From positions 1 through 24,896 of the IMG/VR virus record IMGVR_UViG_3300048837_002345: DNA of 24,896 nucleotides; one strand, given 5' to 3'. Shown piece by piece: positions 6,558 to 14,021 of the stretch. The stretch's first letter is position 1, and each line of letters starts with the position of its first letter. The notes beneath the pieces were generated by a model, which was not told the origin of the DNA, made no database searches, and saw only the letters and a list, made by a program, of their open reading frames with translations. Origin of the DNA: a virus. Position numbers and translations under genes: made by a program.

Positions 6558-7790
6558 TCAGGCATCGGCCAGCACCTCCAGCGACATGCCGCCGGTCACG
6601 AAACCGGGATGACGGATAGGGTTGCGCGCCACCAGGTCGGTCTCGCGCCTGGCGTCGCCCAGGGCGCGATACGCCACCACCAGCGCAGGCAGCGTGGCCG
6701 GCATGGAGATTGTCGCGAGGCGCGGAAGATCCGCGCAGCGAGCGGTGATATCGCGCACCATCGCGGTGCGCAGATCCATCAGCGTACTGAACACCGGCAC
6801 TGGCGCATCGGCCGCCTCGTCGTCGAGCGCGTCAGCGATCCGCTCGCGCAGTGTGGCCGCCTGCTGATAGCTCATCCGTCGCGCCGGATCGGCCGTGCTG
6901 GCCGATCCGAAATCGAGCCGGGCCGCTGCCCGCGCGGATTCGATCACTGCCGTCCGGCGCAGCAGCGAATCGACCGCCGCTCGATTCGCAGCCTGGGCGC
7001 GACGCGACGGCGTCGTCGTCGGGACCGGCGGGCGGCTTGAGCTGTAGCCGTACAATCGGCCCAGGGCGCCGACCGAATCGGCCGGCCTGGACAGGGAGCC
7101 GGAGAGGCCAGCCATTAGGCCGGCGATGCGCGAGGCAAGCGTCAGCGGGGTGCGGACCAGGCCCGACAGCGAAGATGTCACGCCAGTCAGCTCGGAGGCG
7201 AAATCACCCAGCACGGAGAGGTCCGGCGCCAATCCGGCGCGCGCCGCATCAAGCGCCGCCATCGCCTCGCCCAGCACCGCGACGGCATCGGTAGAGACCC
7301 ACTCCGGCAGGCCATCGACGCTGAACACGTTGCCGAAATCGGCGATGGCGGAATCGGTGGCCGTGCCGGCGGCCGAATCGACGAGATAGGCGGTATCCGC
7401 CCTGGTTGAGGGCTGGAGATTGTCGCCGGTCTGGGTAAACCGGAGCGTGAAGCGCGCCACTCGGCCTTCGTCGACGAGATCCTCGGTGAACCTGAACGGC
7501 GCCGTCAGCGCCACATTCAGACGGCCGAGAGTCGGATGCACCAGCTCGCCTGGGCCTGGCTTCTTGAGGGCATCGCGCAGGGCGTCGCGCGCCTTGGCGT
7601 AATCGTCTCCGAGGACAAAGGCATTGAGAGTAAATTCTCCTGCCTTGAGCCCCATGTCCTCGACGAACGGCTCGTCGCGCTGCGGGTACTCGAACAGCAC
7701 GCCGCGCCGGCCTTCCTCGGTATCGGCGGTCCTGACATGGAAGGGCGCGCCACGGAAGCTCGCGCGCTGCAGCTGATCACGCCAGGTCAC
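6558..7790 (-). CDS. Tail/DNA-circularisation protein, Mu gpN (gp43) family
   Basis: A 410-residue protein whose first 120 residues match the DNA-circularisation N-terminal family: WRDQLQRASFRGAPFHVRTAD...GRRGVLFEYPQRDEPFVEDMG and later DALKKPGPGELVHPTLG. This is the Mu gpN pattern. In Mu, gpN is a tail protein and is also described in connection with joining phage DNA ends after injection. The remainder is helical and alanine-rich with YRALGDARRETDLVARNPIRHPGFV near the end. It uses a GTG start in a GTGA overlap with the tape measure gene. Confidence 0.92.
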   Translation of the reverse strand: MTWRDQLQRASFRGAPFHVRTADTEEGRRGVLFEYPQRDEPFVEDMGLKAGEFTLNAFVLGDDYAKARDALRDALKKPGPGELVHPTLGRLNVALTAPFRFTEDLVDEGRVARFTLRFTQTGDNLQPSTRADTAYLVDSAAGTATDSAIADFGNVFSVDGLPEWVSTDAVAVLGEAMAALDAARAGLAPDLSVLGDFASELTGVTSSLSGLVRTPLTLASRIAGLMAGLSGSLSRPADSVGALGRLYGYSSSRPPVPTTTPSRRAQAANRAAVDSLLRRTAVIESARAAARLDFGSASTADPARRMSYQQAATLRERIADALDDEAADAPVPVFSTLMDLRTAMVRDITARCADLPRLATISMPATLPALVVAYRALGDARRETDLVARNPIRHPGFVTGGMSLEVLADA

Positions 7791-9613
7791 GGCATCACCA
7801 TCGTCTGTCCGCCGTCAACCGAAAACGGCACGTTGCGGTTGTCGGATCGAGCGAAGATCGACGCGCGACCGTCCTGGTCGATGCGGATGCGCACTTCGCC
7901 GCCGACATTGGCCTGTTCCAGCTTGGCGCTGATCTCGACGGCGCGGCGCGCCTCCTCGTTGCCGAAGAAGGCCAGCACCTTGGCCACGCTCGCGCCGATT
8001 TTGTCACCCACGGCGGTGCCTTCGATGAAAGCCTTGTTGATGCCGGTGCCGACGGCATAGCCGGCGCCACCGGCGGCGAGCACGCCGGCGCCAGCTGTGG
8101 CGAGCCCGGTTGCACCCATCGAGCCCCAGGCGGACAGCGGCAGCCCGCCTGCCAGCACGGCCAGCGACTTGGCGCGGCTGGCGACCTTGCCGGCCGTGCC
8201 GGCGCCGGCCGCACCGGCGGCAGTCGATGCCGCCAGGTCGCCGACTCCGCCCATCGAGCCCGGCCAATTCACAACGAAGACCGGCGTCACGCCGGCCGCC
8301 TGCTCAAGCACCTTGCCCTCGGCCACACCAGCAGCCGTGCCGCCGAAGCGCTTGGCCAGGCCGCCGATCGCCATGCCGCCGTAGCGCGCGGCGGCGAAGG
8401 TTCCCAGGGCGGCCACCGTGCCGCCCACGATCATTTCCTTGCCGGAGAGCCCGAGCCCGCCGTTCTCCTTCTTGTCCATCCCCCACTTGATGACCTGCGA
8501 CACCGCATCGTTGATCGGCTTTGCGAAATCGTCGGCCGCCTTGCGCAGCTCGGCCTTGAGCCTTCCGGTCTGGTCGACGGCGTTGGCGATGGCTTCCGGA
8601 AGGTTTTTCTCGATGGTGCCGCCGGCGTCGGCGATCGCCTTGGCGAACTCATCAACCTTGCCGAGCATGTCGCCGCCGAGCAGCGTCTTGAGGCCCTTGA
8701 TGGTGTCGAGGTCGGCCTTGCCGAACGCTTTTTGAAGGAAGACGGCGCGCTCCTTGTCGGTGCCGAGCTTGTCGTATTCCTTCTTGATGTCGCGCAGCAC
8801 GGCGACCGGATCGCGGCGCGAGCCGTCCGCCTCGAAGAAGCGGACCTTGGTCGCCTTGGCCGCTTCCTTCATGTAGTTGAGGTTGGTGAACAGCCGCAGC
8901 GTCGAATCCGCCAGCGTGGCCAGGCGCTCGGGCGAGCGCTCCACCAGCGAGAGCGCCTCGATGAAGCCGAGCGTCTTGTCGAAACTCAGGCCGGCGCTGG
9001 CGGCATTGACGCCGACGCGGCCGAAGATGTCGGAGAGGTTTTGCAGCTCGGCGTTGCCTTGGCGGCCGGCCACCGTCATCTTATCGAGCAGGGAAATCGC
9101 CAGGCCGGGCCTGGACAGGTCGAACTGGTATGCAGTACTGGCCACGGACAGGCTGGCGGTGAGCCGGTCGGCGCTGGCTCCTGTGACGGCCATCGCCTTG
9201 TTGGTCGCGTCGATCACCGGGAGGGCTTCGCGGAACTTGAGGCCGGACTGCACGGCATTGTTGAAGCCGACCTGAAGGTCATCGACCTGCTGGCCGGTGT
9301 CGCCGGCCATGCGGAACAACTCGCGGCGCAGCCCATCCACCTCGGCGCGCGTCATTCCGGCGGTCTGGCCGATCTGGGTGAGCCCCTTGTCCATGCGCGC
9401 CGACTGCATGATCGAGGCGACCGTGCCGGTGGTCAGCCCGAGCGCGGCGAGCTGCCCCCGGACAGATCCGAGCGCGCCCTTGAGCGCGTCGAATTCCCGC
9501 TTCGCGCCCTGGGAGAAGCGACGCACTCCGCCCTCGGCCTGCGTGAGGCCGGAGACGAAGCGCGCCGCATCCGCATAGAGACGCAGCGCCAGGGTGAGAT
9601 CACGGTTGCCCAT
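7787..9613 (-). CDS. Tail tape measure protein
   Basis: A 608-residue protein. The N-terminal region is helical (LALRLYADAARFVSGLTQAEGGVRRFS...). A central TP901-type tape-measure core follows: LTQIGQTAGMTRAEVDGLRRELFRMAGDTGQQVDDL...NKAMAVTGASADRLTASLS...FDKTLGFIEALS. Hydrophobic Gly/Ala segments occupy about 400-430 and 485-530, which may insert into the host inner membrane during injection. Tape length sets tail length, and 608 residues implies a moderate contractile tail. It starts at ATG 9613, inside the end of the frameshifted chaperone reading frame, so the two are translationally linked. Confidence 0.92.
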   Translation of the reverse strand: MGNRDLTLALRLYADAARFVSGLTQAEGGVRRFSQGAKREFDALKGALGSVRGQLAALGLTTGTVASIMQSARMDKGLTQIGQTAGMTRAEVDGLRRELFRMAGDTGQQVDDLQVGFNNAVQSGLKFREALPVIDATNKAMAVTGASADRLTASLSVASTAYQFDLSRPGLAISLLDKMTVAGRQGNAELQNLSDIFGRVGVNAASAGLSFDKTLGFIEALSLVERSPERLATLADSTLRLFTNLNYMKEAAKATKVRFFEADGSRRDPVAVLRDIKKEYDKLGTDKERAVFLQKAFGKADLDTIKGLKTLLGGDMLGKVDEFAKAIADAGGTIEKNLPEAIANAVDQTGRLKAELRKAADDFAKPINDAVSQVIKWGMDKKENGGLGLSGKEMIVGGTVAALGTFAAARYGGMAIGGLAKRFGGTAAGVAEGKVLEQAAGVTPVFVVNWPGSMGGVGDLAASTAAGAAGAGTAGKVASRAKSLAVLAGGLPLSAWGSMGATGLATAGAGVLAAGGAGYAVGTGINKAFIEGTAVGDKIGASVAKVLAFFGNEEARRAVEISAKLEQANVGGEVRIRIDQDGRASIFARSDNRNVPFSVDGGQTMVMP

Positions 9614-10036
9614 TGTTCGCAGCTTTCGTCAGCACTTCCAGGTAGTGGTTGAACTCGTGCGGCGGGAGCGACAGGATCTCGGCGCGGCTCCAGCCCGTCT
9701 TCAGGGCCAGGAGCAGCACCTTGTTCAGGAAGCTTGTCCTGCGCTCCCTTCGACTTCCCCCTGCATGTCCAGCTCCATCTGCTTCGCCCGCAGCGCACGG
9801 TAGTCGGCCGGCTTGAGGCCGCGCAGCATGCCCATCGTGAACGGCCCCTTGAAGGTGCCGACCGAGACGAGCTGCCGCAGCATCATCTGGCCGTTAAAAG
9901 CGATCGGCCGGTTAACGTCCGCCTCGAACTCTGCGTCGAGCATGTCGCCGGTGCTGGCCTCGCGCATCTCGAAGTCGCGGTGCGTGACGCCGTCGATCAC
10001 CAGGCCGTGCGGAAGAGTTCCCTTCACGGTGTTCAT
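9600..10036 (-). CDS. Tail assembly chaperone, frameshifted long form
   Basis: The zero-frame product (10036-9725, 103 residues) ends soon after GEVEGSAGQAS. A second reading frame one base back has no start of its own but reads NKVLLLALKTGWSRAEILSL, then PPHEFNHYLEVLTKAANNGQP, and stops at 9602-9600. This content (W-S-x-x-E-I-L-x-L...E-F) is typical of the downstream half of phage tail-assembly chaperones. Lambda G/GT-type genes, including Mu 41/42, make such fusions by programmed ribosomal frameshifting. The frame needed here is -1. A candidate slip site is G-GGG-GAA at 9761-9755; slipping there gives about 145 residues. The slip position is inferred, the reading frames are seen. Confidence 0.8.
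9725..10036 (-). CDS. Tail assembly chaperone, short form (Mu gp41-like)
   Basis: A 103-residue protein starting in an ATGA overlap with the tail tube gene. It carries NRPIAFNGQMMLRQLVSVGTFKGPFTMGMLRGLKPADYRALRAKQMEL, the Mu gp41 / tail-assembly chaperone pattern in which the end of the domain is RxLxxxDYxxL. Located between tube and tape measure, it is expected to coat the tape measure protein while tube subunits polymerise and to be absent from the virion. A minority of ribosomes probably shift frame to make the longer form described separately. Confidence 0.88.
   Translation of the reverse strand: MNTVKGTLPHGLVIDGVTHRDFEMREASTGDMLDAEFEADVNRPIAFNGQMMLRQLVSVGTFKGPFTMGMLRGLKPADYRALRAKQMELDMQGEVEGSAGQAS
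9755..9761 (-). other. Candidate -1 frameshift slippery site
   Basis: The minus strand reads GGGGGAA here, in zero-frame phase G-GGG-GAA (codons GGG at 9760-9758, GAA at 9757-9755). The P-site codon GGG re-pairs perfectly after a -1 slip; the A-site codon GAA would read GGA and pairs less well. The -1 frame is open from here through 9600. It is the best G-run in the overlap but not a textbook XXXYYYZ heptamer. Confidence 0.5.
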
Positions 10037-10389
10037 GCGCCGACCTCTTCGCACTTGACGCCCTGGAACTTGAGCTTGACCTCGCCCTTCGACAGCTCCA
10101 GCGCGCCGGCGCACCAGGCGTTGCGCAGCACGTAGCTGGTGCCGGTATCGCAATCGAAGGACACAGTCTCATCCTTCATCGCCTCGAAGTCGGCCAGGCG
10201 CGTGGCGCCCGTGTGGGCGACGACGCACTCGATCTCCGGGATGGCGGTCTTCTCGGCGAAGCCGATAGGACCGGCGTCCCCGGCGACCCCCTCGCGCTCG
10301 AAGGTTGAATACTTCAGCGTCGCGCCTTCCTTCGAGGTCAGGCGCGAGCCCTTGACGTTGATGGCCACTCGGCCGGTAACTTGCGGCAT
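10033..10389 (-). CDS. Tail tube protein, Mu gpM (gp40) family
   Basis: A 118-residue protein with the Mu tail tube pattern: GRVAINVKGSRLTSKEGATLKYS at residues 5-28, then ECVVAHTGATRLADFEAMKDETVSFDCDTGTSYVLRNAWCAGALELSKGEVKLKFQG. Tube proteins stack as hexameric rings inside the sheath. It lies directly after the sheath gene and directly before the chaperone gene, the standard sheath-tube-chaperone-tape order. The length equals the family norm. Confidence 0.94.
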   Translation of the reverse strand: MPQVTGRVAINVKGSRLTSKEGATLKYSTFEREGVAGDAGPIGFAEKTAIPEIECVVAHTGATRLADFEAMKDETVSFDCDTGTSYVLRNAWCAGALELSKGEVKLKFQGVKCEEVGA

Positions 10390-10400
10390 CGCTTATCTCC

Positions 10401-11879
10401 TCAGAGGATGTACTGCACGGCGGCAGCGAACACGTCGAATTGGTTGACCAGGTTCGGCGGGATGACGGCATTGACGCGGCATTCGTCGGCCTCGGAGCGC
10501 AGCACGATCAGGTCGCGCTTGAACTGCGCCAGGTCTTCGAGCAGGCCAACCTCCACCAGTTGGCCGGCCGCCGCGATCAGCGTGTTGCGGATCAGCTTCG
10601 GCGTGGCGATCTTCTGCCCCGGACTGATGTACTGCAGCACATCGTCGTTCGCCAGTTTGTGGGCCGGGTAATCGCGCACCACGGCGAAGCGGAAGACGTA
10701 GCGCATGTAATCGACCGTCCACTTGGTGTTCAACTTGAGCAGGCTGCGATCGTCCATGTTGAAGGTGTTGGTCTGGTAGGTCGTGATGACCTGCTCGACC
10801 ATCGCCGCGCCGGAAGGATCGAAGATGATGGTGCTGATGCCGTCATGCAGCAGCAGGTTGCGCTCGGCGTCGGTGAAGCGGTCGGCCTCGGCAGGCGCCA
10901 TCACGTCTGGCAGGCGCAGCCCCCTGAACGGGATCGCCGGATCGTTCGCGCCGGAGAATTCCACGGCGGCGGCGAACTGCGCCGCCACCACCCAGGGCAG
11001 CGTCGGGCAGCCCTTGAGTCCGGGAAAGGTCGTGTGCGGGCTGTTGCGCGCGGCGCCGTAGGCCGACAGAGCGGCGAAGGTGCCCGACTTGAAGCCGAAG
11101 CTGTGGCCGGTGCGCATGTCCAAGCCGCCCCAGCGGCTTTGCAGCTCGCTCTCCATCGCCGTGACGTTGGCCACGTCCGTCCAGGGCATCACGATGGTGT
11201 AGAAGGCCCCGGTGCTCATGGCGGCGATCGCGTCGAGCACGTCCGGGTTTCCCGTTCCGCCTGACATGGCCACGATGGTGGCTGTCATGCCCTTCGGCGT
11301 GAACTCGCCGGTGTAGTAGTTCAGGCGAACGTCGATGCCGTTGCCTTCTTCGCCCTTGTGGCGTGCCGTCAGGGTCACCACAGCGGCGTTGGCGGCTGCG
11401 GTAACGGCCAGATCGGGCAGCGCGGTGATGGCGGCAGCCACGGCCGTGGCGATCGCCGTCGCCGTCTGCGAGGCGGTGATGCCGACGCGCACCGGCTTGC
11501 CGCCGATGTAGAGGTTCAACGTGCCGGCCTCGGTCGGAGATCCGCCGAAGGTGATGGTGCCGCTCGCCTGCACGCCAGCCACCAGATCGTCGAGCGCGAT
11601 CGCCCACAGGTCGGCGGTCGGGTGCACCTTGAGCGCAGCCGGGATCATCTGCGCCAGCATCGAGCCGCGCCCGAAGTAGTTGACCCCGTCGGCCTCGCGC
11701 GAGACGCGCGTCAGCACGCCCTCGGCAACGGTGCCGGTGGTCAGGCGCTGGCCAAGCAGCAGGACGCGGCGCGGCATGTTCGGCAGCCCGCGCACGGCTT
11801 TGGTGTGGTCGATCTCCAGCCAGGCGCCGGGAATGCGCCAGTCGGTCGGAATCGTCATGAACGTAATGTTGTCGGGCAT
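10401..11879 (-). CDS. Contractile tail sheath protein, Mu gpL (gp39) family
   Basis: A 492-residue protein, essentially the length of Mu gpL. It opens FMTIPTDWRIPGAWLEIDHTKAVRGLPNMPRRVLLLGQRL, which is diagnostic of the family. Later blocks include LQSRWGGLDMRTGHSFGFKSGT, NSPHTTFPGLKGCPTLPW and the C-terminal NVMDDRSLLK-like segment NTFNMDDRSLLKLNTKWTVDYMRYVFRF. The sheath makes this a myovirus-type phage. It has its own strong AGGAGG in a leader CCACAGGAGG (11893-11884), shared in core with the capsid and gp35 genes, in line with high expression. Confidence 0.96.
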   Translation of the reverse strand: MPDNITFMTIPTDWRIPGAWLEIDHTKAVRGLPNMPRRVLLLGQRLTTGTVAEGVLTRVSREADGVNYFGRGSMLAQMIPAALKVHPTADLWAIALDDLVAGVQASGTITFGGSPTEAGTLNLYIGGKPVRVGITASQTATAIATAVAAAITALPDLAVTAAANAAVVTLTARHKGEEGNGIDVRLNYYTGEFTPKGMTATIVAMSGGTGNPDVLDAIAAMSTGAFYTIVMPWTDVANVTAMESELQSRWGGLDMRTGHSFGFKSGTFAALSAYGAARNSPHTTFPGLKGCPTLPWVVAAQFAAAVEFSGANDPAIPFRGLRLPDVMAPAEADRFTDAERNLLLHDGISTIIFDPSGAAMVEQVITTYQTNTFNMDDRSLLKLNTKWTVDYMRYVFRFAVVRDYPAHKLANDDVLQYISPGQKIATPKLIRNTLIAAAGQLVEVGLLEDLAQFKRDLIVLRSEADECRVNAVIPPNLVNQFDVFAAAVQYIL

Positions 11880-11903
11880 GGTGCCTCCTGTGGCGGGTTC
11901 GCG

Positions 11904-12101
11904 TTACGACTTCTTGGTCTTGGCGCCGGCTTCCGCAGCCGGCTCCTGGGCGGCGATCGCTTCGAGCGTTACGTCCCCGTCCTTCTCGCGACGAAGCCAG
12001 AACGAGGTGCGCTCGACCGGCTCGCCGGCGGCGTTGAGGATGGCGCCGTCCGGCTTGCGGACACGGGCGCCGTTGATCGGCGTGGCTTTGACTTGCGGCA
12101 T
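11904..12101 (-). CDS. Small protein, Mu gp38 family (DUF2635)
   Basis: A 65-residue protein reading VKATPINGARVRKPDGAILNAAGEPV then ERTSFWLRREKDGDVTL, the signature of DUF2635. Members sit directly before the sheath gene in Mu-like phages, as here. A basic, alanine-rich tail (PAAEAGAKTKKS) follows. AGGAGG at the correct distance precedes the ATG. The molecular role is unknown. Confidence 0.88.
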   Translation of the reverse strand: MPQVKATPINGARVRKPDGAILNAAGEPVERTSFWLRREKDGDVTLEAIAAQEPAAEAGAKTKKS

Positions 12102-12114
12102 GTTGGCTGGCCTC

Positions 12115-12714
12115 CTACGGTTGAATGGTTACGGTCTCGGACACCTCGGGCGCCGAGGTGGTGTGATCGGGCGGATCGCCGGCCCACTTGGCATGCTCAA
12201 CGGCGCTTTCGTGGGGGTCGCTGTCGTAGCTGGCGCGGAAGGTCTTGAAGAGCGCCAGGGCGGCAGTGTCGAGCGGATTAGGCAGCGTGCATTCGCCGTC
12301 CATCTCGACCTGCACCACGCCGGCGTAGACGCCCGCCTGGTAGAGCTTCTCGTCGACGACGAAGTCGCCGGAGGTGACACGCCAGCTGCCGCCGGAGATG
12401 ATCGAGCCGTCGATCAGGCCGGCGACGGTCTCCATGATCTCGTAGAGGCCGATGAGCTTGCCGTCGCCCTGCCGGGCAGCGGAATGCCCCCGGCTGTTGC
12501 GCGCGACGCACACCAGGCCGAAGCGAAGCCTGGCGGCACGATCCTTGACCGGGAACGAGGCGGCGACGACATACACGGCCGGCGCGTCGGCGCCAAAGCG
12601 CTTGACCAGGTTCTCGCCCTCCAGGTCCGGCAGGCTCTCGACCAGGCGCAGCTTGTCGCCGACCGGAGCGTTTTTAACGAGGGCGATGAATGCGTTTTCG
12701 GCTTCGGTGATCAC
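12115..12714 (-). CDS. Tail terminator-like protein, Mu gp37 (gpK) family (DUF1834)
   Basis: A 199-residue protein with ITEAENAFIALVKNA...VESLPDLEGENLVKRFGADAPAVYVV near the start and FGLVCVARNSRGHSAARQGDGKLIGLYEIMETVAGLIDG in the middle, matching the Mu gp37 family. Position between the gpG-like gene and gp38/sheath fits a tail completion or head-tail joining role. It begins with GTG in a GTGA overlap with the upstream gene. The acidic tail after residue 175 looks variable and disordered. Confidence 0.88.
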   Translation of the reverse strand: MITEAENAFIALVKNAPVGDKLRLVESLPDLEGENLVKRFGADAPAVYVVAASFPVKDRAARLRFGLVCVARNSRGHSAARQGDGKLIGLYEIMETVAGLIDGSIISGGSWRVTSGDFVVDEKLYQAGVYAGVVQVEMDGECTLPNPLDTAALALFKTFRASYDSDPHESAVEHAKWAGDPPDHTTSAPEVSETVTIQP

Positions 12715-13196
12715 GCTGCCGTTCCCTCGATGCGCCGCTGCAGGATGTTCAGGATGTCGCCGGCGTCGTCATCCGACACGCCGAGCGACGGGCGGGCCGG
12801 CATGAGCACCTTTTGGACGGTAGCGAAAGCCCCCGAGGCCAGCTTGAAGCGCAGCGCGCCGGCACCCTTGGCGCGGATCTCGCCGCCGAACTGGTGGATG
12901 GCCGCATAGATGCGGTTGAGACCCCACTCGGCGAAGTCCTTGCCGTAGCCGGAGCTGATCGAGCCGGCCAGGTGGCCGTCTTTGGTGAGCGTGCGTCCGC
13001 CGTGGATCTGCGCGCGCAGGCTCGGCTTCCAGCGCCGGCCGTCCGGGCCGGTCTCGGTGCGAAAACGCAGCCTGGTGGAACCCTCGCCGAGCATGGCGAT
13101 CTCGCGCATGGTCGGCGTCGGGTTGCGGCCGAATGCCAGCAGCCGCAGCAGCTCGGCGCGAATCCGGGCGTCTTCGACCTTGATCCCGAAGTCCAT
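12711..13196 (-). CDS. Virion morphogenesis protein, Mu gpG (gp31) family
   Basis: A 161-residue protein with the family pattern TGPDGRRWKPSLRAQIHGGRTLTKDGHLAGSISSGYG (about 62-98), YAAIHQFGGEIRAKG (about 108-122) and a late VLMPARPSLGVSDDD (about 136-150). Homologues act in tail completion or head-tail joining. In Mu this gene lies between F and I; here it sits after gp36, seven genes later. It begins in a TGATG overlap with the gp36 gene. Many Mu-like phages place it here, so the position is a known variant rather than a rearrangement within this isolate. Confidence 0.92.
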   Translation of the reverse strand: MDFGIKVEDARIRAELLRLLAFGRNPTPTMREIAMLGEGSTRLRFRTETGPDGRRWKPSLRAQIHGGRTLTKDGHLAGSISSGYGKDFAEWGLNRIYAAIHQFGGEIRAKGAGALRFKLASGAFATVQKVLMPARPSLGVSDDDAGDILNILQRRIEGTAA

Positions 13197-13696
13197 CAGA
13201 TGAACCCCGTGTCCTTGCGGCCGAAGACGGAGCCGCCGGAGCCGATCTCGACCGTGCCGCCGGCAGGTTGGCTGGCTGCGCCGAGATCGGCCCCGAGCGA
13301 CACCTTGCCGGCGCCGACATCGCGGAAGAACCGCTCGGCGATGTCGTAGCGCTTCTGGATCGTCTCGGTGGCCTGGTCGTCGTAGAGGAAGTAGCGGGCG
13401 AGGTCGCACGCCAGACGCTTGACCACCAGGGGCGGGTTGGCCAGCGGCACGGCGTGGCGCACCGCGACGTAGCCGTCGATGGTGTTGTCGGCGTCGGCCA
13501 GCGCCTGGTTGATGCGCACCAGGGCCTCCGCTGCCGCCGCCTGCTCCCCCGCCGTCCAGCCGGACAGGTCGCCGCCAGCCGCCGCCGCGCGCATCAGCGC
13601 GGCGGTGACCAGCCGGGGGGTGCCCCGGTCGGCACGCTGCGCGATCTCTTCAGCGTCGAAGCGGTCGAGCAGCTCGGTGGCGGTGACGTAGGGCAT
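13196..13696 (-). CDS. Head-tail connector, Mu gp36 family (DUF1320)
   Basis: A 166-residue protein opening PYVTATELLDRFDAEEIAQRADRG, the start of DUF1320 proteins, with LVRINQALADADNTIDGYVAVRHAVPLANPPLVVKRLACDLARYFLYDD in the middle. The family resembles head-completion or connector proteins of tailed phages. It starts six bases after gp35 and overlaps the gpG-like gene by one base. A glycine-rich C-terminal end (GGTVEIGSGGSVFGRKDTGFI) is usual. Confidence 0.93.
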   Translation of the reverse strand: MPYVTATELLDRFDAEEIAQRADRGTPRLVTAALMRAAAAGGDLSGWTAGEQAAAAEALVRINQALADADNTIDGYVAVRHAVPLANPPLVVKRLACDLARYFLYDDQATETIQKRYDIAERFFRDVGAGKVSLGADLGAASQPAGGTVEIGSGGSVFGRKDTGFI

Positions 13697-13702
13697 GGGG
13701 CG

Positions 13703-13942
13703 TTACTCGGCCTTGGGTTCTACCTCAACCTCGATCTCGATCGCGGCCACGGTCAGGGACGGGTCGGCCTTGAGCTGGGCGATCTGCTCCTTGGTGAACT
13801 CCGACGCCGGAACATCCTCGGGCGTGGCGCTCCAGGCGCGGCCGGCGCGGCGGAAGCCCGCGACCTTGGCGCTCACGCGCAGGCCCGGCACTTTCTCGGT
13901 CTTCGGTTTCTGCTCTGTCTTCGTTTTTTGCTCGGCTGCCAT
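13703..13942 (-). CDS. Small head protein, Mu gp35 / HI1506 family
   Basis: A 79-residue protein. After a lysine- and glutamate-rich leader, residues 24-66 read SAKVAGFRRAGRAWSATPED, then VPASEFTKEQIAQLKADPSL, the motif of the HI1506 (FluMu) family related to Mu gp35. The ending is acidic. It follows the capsid terminator and has the strong leader CCACAGGAGGG (13957-13947) six bases before its ATG. Function unknown; position suggests a head-associated protein. Confidence 0.87.
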   Translation of the reverse strand: MAAEQKTKTEQKPKTEKVPGLRVSAKVAGFRRAGRAWSATPEDVPASEFTKEQIAQLKADPSLTVAAIEIEVEVEPKAE

Positions 13943-13976
13943 CGTTCCCTCCTGTGGTTAGGTGCTGCGGGCTTAC

Positions 13977-14004
13977 AAAAGGCGGCTGGAGATCCAGCCG
14001 CCTT
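13977..14004 (-). terminator. Intrinsic terminator after the major capsid gene
   Basis: A perfect 11-bp stem AAGGCGGCTGG / CCAGCCGCCTT around a four-base loop is followed on the minus strand by a U-run (the stem's last UU plus two more, then GU). It lies 17 bases after the capsid stop codon. It is the clearest intrinsic terminator in the window and lies inside an otherwise continuous late gene block. Confidence 0.85.
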
Positions 14005-14021
14005 CAATCAGCCAGCTGCTA

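Noticed and set aside
6551-6700. A PP-type late promoter before the gpP-like gene
   Set aside because: The region is gpN coding sequence without the motif or a convincing -10/-35 pair.
9433-9798. Plus-one frame over the chaperone-tape measure junction
   Set aside because: Its sequence is low-information Pro/Arg-rich, whereas the -1 frame carries the expected chaperone sequence; so the shift needed is -1, not +1 or -2.
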